NCBI GenBank assembly: GCA_021373135.1
Contig: JAJFTH010000002.1
Location: forward strand, 1 to 64,000
Source: Bacteroidales bacterium
GTDB lineage: Bacteria > Bacteroidota > Bacteroidia > Bacteroidales > UBA1402
Direction: 5' to 3'
Length of the DNA stretch: 64,000 bases
Made by a program: the position numbers and the translations under genes. Within the stretch, counting starts at the first letter, position 1. Each line of letters begins with the position of its first letter. Of the stretch, positions 36,520 to 44,488 are shown one piece after another. A model generated the notes under the pieces. The model saw nothing but the letters and a program-made list of their open reading frames with translations. It had not been told where the DNA came from and did no database searches.

Positions 36520-37386
36520 ATGAAATACATCTGGGGTATATTATTTTCAGCAGTGATGGTTGCATGCAGCACTGATGTTGAATTGAAACAATCCGATTAC
36601 GATAAACAGATTGTGGTGGATGGATGGATTGAAACCAATGGCTATGCGAATGTCTATCTAACGCTGAGTTCTCCATTTTTAAGTGAATATGATTCAGCGT
36701 CCATACGGAAATCTTTTCTGAACTATGCCAAAATTACGCTGACCAATTCAGCGGATGAATCGGAAATTCTGACTTTGTTCCGATATGATGATTTTTTCCC
36801 TCCTTTTGTGTTTCGATCTGTTCAAATGAAAGGAGTGGAAGGAGAAACCTATCAGATTAAAGTGGAAGTATCCGGTAAAGTCGTAACTGCTTCAACGACC
36901 ATTCCGAAAGCACCTGTGATAACGAGTGCCCTAATGGTGCCGGTATCGGACAGCTCTGGTCTTGTAAAAATAAAAGTCCGGTCAGTGGTAAATAATACAC
37001 AAAGACTTTTTACACAGGTTCGAAGTATAAAAGCCGATCAATATTTTCACCCATCCCGCATTGCATTGTTTGATATCAAACCGGCAACTGAAGAAGAGAT
37101 AACGATCTATCGCTCTAGAGAAACAAACCTTAGTGCCATCAATTTAAAGATAGGGCCGTATTCAGGCTGGGACTTATATCATTATGCCTTGAACGATACT
37201 GTTTATCTGAAAATCGGAACGGTTGACAGCATTTCTTACAAAGTATTGAAAAGTTTATCAATGGATAATTTTTCTGTTGATAATCCGTTTACCTTCAACA
37301 CAGGAGGTGTCCAAAGCAATATTTCCGGAGGGATCGGACGCTGGACAGGCATTGGAATGGCTCCGTTGCAGATGGTGACTAAATAA
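36520..37386 (+). CDS. DUF4249-family lipoprotein, receptor partner
   Basis: This 288-residue lipoprotein has a signal peptide with the cysteine in VACSTDVELKQ. The start of the mature part (QIVVDGWIETNGYANVYLTLS) is the DUF4249 hallmark. DUF4249 proteins nearly always follow a CarboxypepD_reg TonB-dependent receptor and may act as its surface or periplasmic partner; the ligand is unknown. Here the gene follows the receptor by 3 bp. It is of usual length, and a short intergenic region with the topB promoter follows. Confidence 0.88.
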   Translation: MKYIWGILFSAVMVACSTDVELKQSDYDKQIVVDGWIETNGYANVYLTLSSPFLSEYDSASIRKSFLNYAKITLTNSADESEILTLFRYDDFFPPFVFRSVQMKGVEGETYQIKVEVSGKVVTASTTIPKAPVITSALMVPVSDSSGLVKIKVRSVVNNTQRLFTQVRSIKADQYFHPSRIALFDIKPATEEEITIYRSRETNLSAINLKIGPYSGWDLYHYALNDTVYLKIGTVDSISYKVLKSLSMDNFSVDNPFTFNTGGVQSNISGGIGRWTGIGMAPLQMVTK

Positions 37387-37426
37387 CCGAATCTTATTTA
37401 CGCTCCGGATTTCCCCCTGTTTTTCC

Positions 37427-37434
37427 TATCTTTG
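37427..37434 (+). promoter_or_regulatory. -7 box of topB
   Basis: TATCTTTG fits TAnnTTTG. It lies 23 bp before the 94-bp element, nearly the same offset as in front of thyA (21 bp). The element is therefore in the topB 5' leader. Confidence 0.62.
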
Positions 37435-37457
37435 CCGACCAAAGAAAAGAATGCCTG

Positions 37458-37551
37458 ATGAAACGAGCATGTTTTTAAAAACGTCCAAGTTTTTGATAAG
37501 ATGGACATGTAAGTCTTATATGACCTTAGACGAAAAGATGATTATCCGATG
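37458..37551 (+). promoter_or_regulatory. 94-bp leader element, copy 3 (ends on topB start codon)
   Basis: It begins ATGAAACGAGCATG and ends TTATCCG followed by the topB ATG. It has 14 differences from copy 2 and no indels. The micro-ORF reads MKRACF. The second frame is open for 27 codons (MFLKTSKFLIRWTCKSYM at its start) and its TGA stop overlaps the topB start as ATGA, which would allow coupled translation. Confidence 0.75.
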
Positions 37552-39336
37552 AAAGTTTGTATCGCAGAAAAACCCAGTGTCGCCCGTGAAATTGCAGCCA
37601 TTCTTGGTGCCAGCCAGAAGAAGGATGGTTACATGGAAGGAAACGGCTATCAGGTTACCTGGACTTTCGGGCATCTCTGTACCCTCAAAGAGCCCCATGA
37701 ATACGCAGCTGAGTGGAAGTCATGGGATTTGAGGTACCTGCCGATGATTCCTCCCCGTTTCGGCATCAAGCTCATAAATACCGAAAGCTACAAAAAGCAA
37801 TTTGCTGTAATCAACAAGCTTTTCAATGAGGCAGAAGAGATTATCAACTGCGGTGATGCCGGTCAGGAGGGAGAACTCATTCAACGCTGGGTGATGCAGA
37901 AAACAGGCTGCAAATGTCCGGTGCGTCGTTTGTGGATTTCATCCCTGACCACCGAAGCCATCAAGGAAGGATTTACCAAACTGAAACCCCAGGAAGATTA
38001 CAATTCCCTTTATGAAGCCGGCCTGCTGCGAGCCATTGGTGATTGGTTGCTGGGCATGAATGCCACCAGGCTTTATACGGTCAAATATGGCCAGAACCGG
38101 CAGGTGCTTTCCATCGGCAGGGTTCAGACACCAACGCTGGCATTGATTGTAAACCGTCAATTGGAAATTGAGCATTTTGTTCCCCAAACCTACTGGGAGT
38201 TGAAGACCGTCTATCGGGATACCACCTTTTCTGCCACCAAAGGCAGGTTTACCACCAAAGAGGAGGGTGCTGAATTTCTGGAGAAAGTGAGTGCCTCCCC
38301 ATTCATCGTTACCGACACCTCTGCCAAAAAAGGTACCGAAGCACCTCCCAGATTGTTTGACCTGACTTCCCTGCAGGTGGAATGCAACAAAAAATTTGCT
38401 TTTTCGGCGGATGAAACCCTCAAATTGATCCAGTCGCTTTATGAAAAGAAACTGACCACCTATCCGAGGGTGGACACCACTTATCTGAGTGATGACATCT
38501 ATCCAAAGATTGAGCCGACCTTGAAAGGCCTGCGGGATTATACCACTTTGACGGCACCCGTTTTGGCCGTCAAGATACCCAAGTCTAAGAAAGTATTTGA
38601 CAACAGCAAAGTGACAGATCACCATGCCATCATACCTACAGGTGTTTACCCGCTCAATATCACAGCAGAAGAACGCAAAGTTTACGACATGGTGACGAGA
38701 CGTTTCATTGCAGCCTTCTATCCCGATTGCAAATTTTCAACGACCACCGTGATGGGAGCCGTGGAGGATGTGCCTTTCAAAGTGACCGGAAAACAGATAC
38801 TTGATCCGGGATGGCGTGTCGTGTTTGAAAAAGAACCTGCTACATCCCAAAATGAGGAAGAAGAAGCATCCGGAAAAACGGTTGACGAAGAACGCACATT
38901 GCCTGTCTTTGTGAAAGGAGAACAAGGCCCTCATACTCCGGATTTGAGTGAAAAACAGACTCAGCCCCCTAAGCCATACACCGAAGCGACCCTTCTGCGA
39001 GCCATGGAAACGGCCGGAAAACTGGTCGAAAACGAGGATCTTAGGGATGCCTTGAAGGAAAATGGCATAGGCCGTCCGTCCACCCGCGCCAGTATCATTG
39101 AGACCCTCTTTAAAAGAAATTATGTCCGCAAGGAAAGAAAGAATCTGATTGCCACCCCGACGGGTGTTGAATTGATTCAGCTCATTCGGGAGGAATTGTT
39201 GAAATCGGCAGAACTTACCGGCCTTTGGGAAAAGAAGTTGCGGCAGATAGAACGGAAAGAATACAATTCGTCGCAATTTCTGGATGAACTCAAATTGATG
39301 GTTACGGAAGTGGTCAACAATGTAAAAAACGGATAA
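37549..39336 (+). CDS. topB: DNA topoisomerase III
   Basis: This 595-residue type IA topoisomerase relaxes and decatenates DNA with single-strand passage. The TOPRIM domain has the acidic motif INCGDAGQEGELIQRWV. The catalytic tyrosine lies in KKLTTYPRVDTTYLSDD. DALKENGIGRPSTRASIIETL is the conserved C-terminal signature. It ends soon after the core without an obvious zinc-finger tail, shorter than E. coli TopB (653). The start ATG is the last codon of the 94-bp leader element. It is preceded by its own promoter, so it is probably monocistronic. Confidence 0.95.
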   Translation: MKVCIAEKPSVAREIAAILGASQKKDGYMEGNGYQVTWTFGHLCTLKEPHEYAAEWKSWDLRYLPMIPPRFGIKLINTESYKKQFAVINKLFNEAEEIINCGDAGQEGELIQRWVMQKTGCKCPVRRLWISSLTTEAIKEGFTKLKPQEDYNSLYEAGLLRAIGDWLLGMNATRLYTVKYGQNRQVLSIGRVQTPTLALIVNRQLEIEHFVPQTYWELKTVYRDTTFSATKGRFTTKEEGAEFLEKVSASPFIVTDTSAKKGTEAPPRLFDLTSLQVECNKKFAFSADETLKLIQSLYEKKLTTYPRVDTTYLSDDIYPKIEPTLKGLRDYTTLTAPVLAVKIPKSKKVFDNSKVTDHHAIIPTGVYPLNITAEERKVYDMVTRRFIAAFYPDCKFSTTTVMGAVEDVPFKVTGKQILDPGWRVVFEKEPATSQNEEEEASGKTVDEERTLPVFVKGEQGPHTPDLSEKQTQPPKPYTEATLLRAMETAGKLVENEDLRDALKENGIGRPSTRASIIETLFKRNYVRKERKNLIATPTGVELIQLIREELLKSAELTGLWEKKLRQIERKEYNSSQFLDELKLMVTEVVNNVKNG

Positions 39337-39371
39337 TTTTCTAAATTTTAAGGTTGATTTGTAATGTGGAG

Positions 39372-39402
39372 TTTGCAAAATCAAGTTTATTGTGTAACTT
39401 TG
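39372..39402 (+). promoter_or_regulatory. promoter of the AAA ATPase gene
   Basis: TTTG (39372-39375) and TAACTTTG (39395-39402) fit the Bacteroidetes -33 and -7 elements with a 23-bp offset, slightly longer than usual. The start codon follows 23 bp after the -7 box. Confidence 0.6.
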
Positions 39403-39425
39403 CACATCCAATTTGAATCCAAATA

Positions 39426-40607
39426 ATGGAAACTTTTTACCGTACTCACAAATATTTGGTGGAGCATCTGCAACCCCATGTCAGGCGGCAGTTGATGGAT
39501 GAAATCGACTGGAATGACCGGTTGATTGGAATCAAAGGCAGTCGCGGTGTGGGAAAGACCACCTTTTTGCTCCAATATGCCAAGGAAAAATTTGGTACGA
39601 GTCGTTCCTGTCTATACATCAATCTCAATCAATTATATTTTACGACGCACACTTTGGTGGAATTTGCAGAAGATTTCTGTAAACGGGGAGGTAAAACATT
39701 GCTGATTGACCAGGTTTTCAAATATCCCGAATGGTCAAAGGAACTAAGAGCTATTTACGACAAATGCATAGACTTGCACATTGTATTTTCCGGCTCGTCT
39801 GTGATGAGACTTAAAGAAGAAAACCCTGATTTGTTTGATGTGGTCAAGTCCTACAATTTACGTGGATTTTCCTTCAGGGAATATTTGAACCTGATGGCCG
39901 GAACAGATTTCCCGCTTTATTCCTTGGATGATTTACTGAAAAACCACGAAAAAATCGAGGCAGAGATATTATCCAAAGTAAAGCCCCTCGATTATTTTCA
40001 GGATTATATCCATCATGGTTTTTATCCGTTTTTTCTGGAAAAACGAAACTTTTCAGAAAATTTGTTGAAAACCATGAACATGATGATAGAGGTTGATGTT
40101 CTTTTAATTAAGCAAATTGACTTAAAATATCTGGCTAAAATCCGGAAATTGCTTTATCTGTTGGGACTTGATGCACCTTGTACGCCGAATGTCAGCCATT
40201 TAAGCACTGAAATTGAGATATCCAGGGCTACTGTGATGAATTACATCAAGTATCTGAAGGACGCAAGACTGATTGATTTGTTATATCCGGTCGGAGATTG
40301 TTTCCCCAAAAAACCTTCAAGGATTTATTTGCACAATACGAACCTGATGTATGTTCTTCAGGATAAAATAAAGATTAACCGACAAGCACTTTGTGAGACT
40401 TTTTTCCATAATACGACCCATCGTGACAATAAATTGAATCAAGGGAAAAAGAACACGCAGTTTATCTTGAACGAAAATAAAACGTTCCAGATTTGCAGCG
40501 GCAAGCTGAGTGGAAAAAACAATCCGGGCATCATTTATGCCATGGATAAGATAGATACAGGCTGTGACAATGTCATTCCATTGTGGCTTTTCGGCTTTTT
40601 ATATTAG
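39426..40607 (+). CDS. AAA_14/DUF4143-type ATPase
   Basis: This 393-residue protein has a P-loop GSRGVGKT (38-45), a Walker B-like VFSGSSVMRL region and the typical LRGFSFREYLNLM segment of AAA_14 ATPases. A C-terminal winged-helix/DUF4143-like part follows (YLKDARLIDLLYP). These widespread, often strain-variable ATPases have no settled role; some may act in defence or DNA metabolism. It stands alone between topB and nifJ with its own promoter. No partner gene is visible. Confidence 0.85.
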   Translation: METFYRTHKYLVEHLQPHVRRQLMDEIDWNDRLIGIKGSRGVGKTTFLLQYAKEKFGTSRSCLYINLNQLYFTTHTLVEFAEDFCKRGGKTLLIDQVFKYPEWSKELRAIYDKCIDLHIVFSGSSVMRLKEENPDLFDVVKSYNLRGFSFREYLNLMAGTDFPLYSLDDLLKNHEKIEAEILSKVKPLDYFQDYIHHGFYPFFLEKRNFSENLLKTMNMMIEVDVLLIKQIDLKYLAKIRKLLYLLGLDAPCTPNVSHLSTEIEISRATVMNYIKYLKDARLIDLLYPVGDCFPKKPSRIYLHNTNLMYVLQDKIKINRQALCETFFHNTTHRDNKLNQGKKNTQFILNENKTFQICSGKLSGKNNPGIIYAMDKIDTGCDNVIPLWLFGFLY

Positions 40608-40648
40608 AAAAGATATAAGATTTAAATAAACACCTAATTATTATTTGT

Positions 40649-43600
40649 ATGACAAAAGAGAAAAAATTTTTGACCTGTGACGGTAATCAGGCAGCTGCAC
40701 ACATCGCTTACATGTTTAGCGAAGTTGCTGCTATTTACCCCATCACGCCGTCTTCTACGATGGCAGAATATGTGGACGAATGGGCTGCCGCCGGAAGAAA
40801 AAATATCTTCGGAGAAATTGTCCAGGTTCAGGAAATGCAATCTGAAGCCGGTGCTGCCGGTGCTATGCATGGATCGCTTCAAGCCGGTGCTTTATCAACA
40901 ACATTTACTGCTTCGCAAGGTCTGTTGCTGATGGTTCCGAATATGTATAAGGTTGCAGGCGAACTTCTTCCTGGAGTTTATCACGTGGCTGCACGTGCTT
41001 TGGCTTCTCATGCATTATCCATCTTCGGTGACCAACAGGATGTAATGGCTGTTCGTCAGACCGGTTGTGCCATGTTTGCCACAGGCTCCGTACAGGAAGT
41101 AATGGATTTGGCTTCTGTATCCCATTTGGCTGCTATCAAATCCCGCGTCCCTTTTGTTCATTTCTTTGACGGTTTCCGTACCTCTCACGAAATTCAGAAA
41201 ATTGAACAAATCGATCAGGATGAAGTTGCAGCATTGATTGACCAGGATGCTTTGAAAGCATTCCGCGAACGTGCGCTCAATCCGGAAAACCCCGTACTGA
41301 GAGGTACTGCTCAAAACCCCGATATTTACTTCCAGGCTCGGGAAGCTTGTAATCCATTCTATGATAACATCGTTCCCATTGTTGAGGAATATGTCAACGA
41401 GATGAACAAAATCACCGGACGTAAATATGGTTTGTTCGACTATTACGGAGCACCTGATGCTGATCGCGTGGTTATTGCCATGGGCTCTGCAACACAAGCT
41501 ATCCGTGAAGGTATCGACTACCTGACTGCCAAAGGCGAAAAAGTCGGTTTGGTAGCGGTACATCTTTATCGTCCGTTCTCAGCCAAACATTTCCTGGCTG
41601 CAGTTCCAAAGACTGCCAAAAAGATTTGTGTACTGGATCGTACCAAAGAACCGGGAGCCAACGGCGAACCTCTTTACTTAGATGTAAAAGATTGTTTCTA
41701 TGGTGCAAAAGAAGAACCGATCATTGTCGGTGGCCGCTATGGATTGTCTTCCAAAGACTTTACACCTGCACAAGTACTTGCCATCTACGAAAATCTGGGT
41801 ATGAATATGCCTAAAAACCATTTTACGGTTGGTATCGTTGATGATGTTACCTTTACTTCACTTCCTTTGAAAGAAGAAATCGCTCTTGGCGGCAAAGGTA
41901 TCTTTGAAGCAAAATTCTACGGACTTGGAGCTGACGGTACTGTCGGTGCAAACAAGAATTCCGTCAAAATCATCGGTGACAATACCGATAAAAAGGTTCA
42001 GGCTTATTTTGCCTATGACAGTAAAAAATCCGGTGGTTTCACTTGTTCCCACCTTCGTTTCGGCGACTCTGAGATTCGTTCCACTTACCAGGTTACAACT
42101 CCTGACTTTGTGGCATGCCATGTTCAGGCTTACATCAACCTTTACGATATCACCAAAGGTTTGAAGAAAAACGGAACATTCCTGTTGAACACCATCTGGA
42201 GTGCCGAAGAAGTAAAAAAACACTTGCCGAACAAGATTAAGAAATATCTGGCAGTCAACAACATCAGTTTCTACATCATCGACGCTACTGAAATTGCACA
42301 GACCATAGGTTTGGGCAACCGTACCAATACCATTTTGCAATCGGCATTCTTTAAGATCACCAATGTGATTCCTTATGAACTGGCTGTAGAAAAAATGAAA
42401 TATGCCATCAATAAATCGTACGGCAAGAAAGGCGAAAATATCGTCAATATGAACTATGCTGCCGTTGATCGCGGCGGAGACTATGTGAAAGTTGATGTGC
42501 CTGCAGAATGGGCAAATCTTGTAGTTGAAGAAGAGGTTGTCGATAGCAGCATTCCTGATTTTGTAAAGAGAATCGTGATGCCTATCAATGCACAGGCCGG
42601 TGACGATCTTCCGGTTTCAGCATTCAAAGGCCGTGAAGACGGTACCTGGGAACAAGGAACCGCCAAATATGAGAAACGTGGTGTTGCCGCTTTCGTCCCT
42701 GTTTGGAATTCCGACAACTGTATCCAGTGTAACCAATGCGCTTACGTTTGTCCTCATGCTTCTATCCGTCCGTTTGTCCTTGATGAAGCCGAACAGGCTA
42801 AAGCACCTGCCGGTTACAAGATGATCAAAGCTACCGGCAAACAATTTGCAGGAATGACTTTCCGCCAGCAGGTGGACGTTCTTGACTGTCTTGGTTGCGG
42901 TAACTGTGTGGATGTCTGTCCGGGTAACAGAGGCAACAAGGCTTTGTCTATGGTGCCGACCGAAGGTCAGCTTCCGGAACAGGCCAACTGGGATTTTTCC
43001 ATTGCCAATGTCAAGACCAAACAAAATCTGGTAGACATTCAGTCCAATGTCAAAAACTCACAGTTTGCAACTCCTTTGTTTGAATTCTCGGGTGCTTGCT
43101 CCGGTTGTGGTGAAACGCCATATTTGAAATTGATTTCTCAGTTGTTTGGTGACCGTCAGATGGTAGCCAATGCAACGGGTTGTACTTCCATCTATTCAGG
43201 TTCAGCTCCTTCCATGCCTTATACCAAAAACGAACAAGGCCATGGTACTGCCTGGGCAAACTCTTTGTTTGAAGACAATGCTGAATTCGGTCTGGGTATG
43301 TCTTTTGCAGTCGATGCCATGCGTGACCGTTTGGCAGACCTTTTCAAAAAAGGCATAGCCTGCGAATGCTGCAGTGACGAATTGAAAGGTTACTTTACCG
43401 AATGGCTTGAAAACCGCAATGATGCTGCCAAGACTGTTGAACTCGAAGCTAAGATCACGCCGTTGGTTGATGCTTGTGGTTGTGATATTTGCAAGGATAT
43501 CCGTCCGTTGACCAAATTTATCATCAAGAAATCTCAATGGATCATCGGTGGTGACGGTTGGGGGTATGATATCGGTTTCGGTGGTTTGGATCACGTTTTG

Positions 43601-44185
43601 GCATCCGGCAAGGATGTAAACGTTTTGGTTGTTGATACCGAAGTTTATTCCAATACCGGTGGTCAGTCTTCCAAATCAACACCAACTGCTGCTGTCGCCA
43701 AGTTTGCCGCTGCCGGTAAACGTGTCCGCAAGAAAGACCTTGGTATGATTGCTGCAACATACGGATACGTTTATGTCGCTCAGATTGCCATGGGTGCCAA
43801 CCAGGCTCAGACCTTGAAGGCTATCCGCGAAGCTGAAGCTTATAACGGACCTTCATTGATTATTGCTTATGCACCATGTATCAACCACGGTTTGAAAGCC
43901 GGTATGGGCAAAACTCAGGCCGAGGAAGCACGCGCTGTCGAATGCGGATACTGGCATTTGTATCGCTTCAATCCTGAATTGGCAGCAGAAGGCAAAAACC
44001 CCATGCAATTAGATAGCAAGGAACCTGACTGGACTAAATTCCAGGAATTCCTGATGGGTGAGGTTCGTTACAATTCTCTGAAGAAAGTTTATCCTGAAAA
44101 AGCAGAAGACTTGTTTCAGGAGACCCAAAAGAATGCCCTGTGGCGTTATGAAGGTTACAAGAGAATGGCTGAACGTCAATTCTAA
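40649..44185 (+). CDS. nifJ: pyruvate:ferredoxin (flavodoxin) oxidoreductase
   Basis: This 1,178-residue single-chain PFOR oxidises pyruvate to acetyl-CoA and CO2 and reduces ferredoxin, the central step of anaerobic sugar breakdown in Bacteroidales. The order is: N-terminal POR domain (IAYMFSEVAAIYPITPSSTMAEY), transketolase-C-like domain, the gamma segment and a two-cluster ferredoxin domain (CIQCNQCAYVCPH and CLGCGNCVDVCPG). The thiamine-diphosphate domain follows (GGDGWGYDIGFGGLDHVLA, DTEVYSNTGGQSS). A third cluster is bound by CSGCGETP and later cysteines. Length and motifs are complete. A strong terminator follows, so it is monocistronic. Confidence 0.97.
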   Translation: MTKEKKFLTCDGNQAAAHIAYMFSEVAAIYPITPSSTMAEYVDEWAAAGRKNIFGEIVQVQEMQSEAGAAGAMHGSLQAGALSTTFTASQGLLLMVPNMYKVAGELLPGVYHVAARALASHALSIFGDQQDVMAVRQTGCAMFATGSVQEVMDLASVSHLAAIKSRVPFVHFFDGFRTSHEIQKIEQIDQDEVAALIDQDALKAFRERALNPENPVLRGTAQNPDIYFQAREACNPFYDNIVPIVEEYVNEMNKITGRKYGLFDYYGAPDADRVVIAMGSATQAIREGIDYLTAKGEKVGLVAVHLYRPFSAKHFLAAVPKTAKKICVLDRTKEPGANGEPLYLDVKDCFYGAKEEPIIVGGRYGLSSKDFTPAQVLAIYENLGMNMPKNHFTVGIVDDVTFTSLPLKEEIALGGKGIFEAKFYGLGADGTVGANKNSVKIIGDNTDKKVQAYFAYDSKKSGGFTCSHLRFGDSEIRSTYQVTTPDFVACHVQAYINLYDITKGLKKNGTFLLNTIWSAEEVKKHLPNKIKKYLAVNNISFYIIDATEIAQTIGLGNRTNTILQSAFFKITNVIPYELAVEKMKYAINKSYGKKGENIVNMNYAAVDRGGDYVKVDVPAEWANLVVEEEVVDSSIPDFVKRIVMPINAQAGDDLPVSAFKGREDGTWEQGTAKYEKRGVAAFVPVWNSDNCIQCNQCAYVCPHASIRPFVLDEAEQAKAPAGYKMIKATGKQFAGMTFRQQVDVLDCLGCGNCVDVCPGNRGNKALSMVPTEGQLPEQANWDFSIANVKTKQNLVDIQSNVKNSQFATPLFEFSGACSGCGETPYLKLISQLFGDRQMVANATGCTSIYSGSAPSMPYTKNEQGHGTAWANSLFEDNAEFGLGMSFAVDAMRDRLADLFKKGIACECCSDELKGYFTEWLENRNDAAKTVELEAKITPLVDACGCDICKDIRPLTKFIIKKSQWIIGGDGWGYDIGFGGLDHVLASGKDVNVLVVDTEVYSNTGGQSSKSTPTAAVAKFAAAGKRVRKKDLGMIAATYGYVYVAQIAMGANQAQTLKAIREAEAYNGPSLIIAYAPCINHGLKAGMGKTQAEEARAVECGYWHLYRFNPELAAEGKNPMQLDSKEPDWTKFQEFLMGEVRYNSLKKVYPEKAEDLFQETQKNALWRYEGYKRMAERQF

Positions 44186-44254
44186 TCTTTTCGAAGATTG
44201 AATAGCCTTAAAAAAACCGTTATAGGTTTTTACTAATAAAAAATAAACATTTTT

Positions 44255-44291
44255 AGATGGTCCCAGGTTCAAACTTGGGACCATCTTTTTT
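44255..44291 (+). terminator. intrinsic terminator of nifJ
   Basis: AGATGGTCCCA and TGGGACCATCT form a perfect 11-bp stem, extended by GGTTC/AAACT in the loop, followed by a T-run. Confidence 0.9.
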
Positions 44292-44413
44292 GTGCGTTTT
44301 TATTCTGACTTTTCATTGTCTGGCGGTATTAAAGGACAAGACCTTTTTTGTTTTTTTGAGATCAAATTCAAAATAGAATGCTCCAAAAATAAAGATTCTG
44401 ACCAATTTGGTGT

Positions 44414-44421
44414 TATCTTTG
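44414..44421 (+). promoter_or_regulatory. candidate -7 box of glnN
   Basis: TATCTTTG fits TAnnTTTG and lies 67 bp upstream of the glnN start codon. A -33 element at the right distance is not clear. Confidence 0.5.
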
Positions 44422-44488
44422 TTTTTTATTAAAAAAGATTTGAGTTTTTCAAATTTGTTCCATAGCAACACTCAAACAAACTTTAAAT

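Noticed and set aside
37939-38625. Long minus-strand frame opposite topB (also 38737-39411, 31740-32483, 29753-30391, 24336-24857)
   Set aside because: These are mirror frames of well-supported genes, lack family motifs and have no promoter or neighbours of their own.
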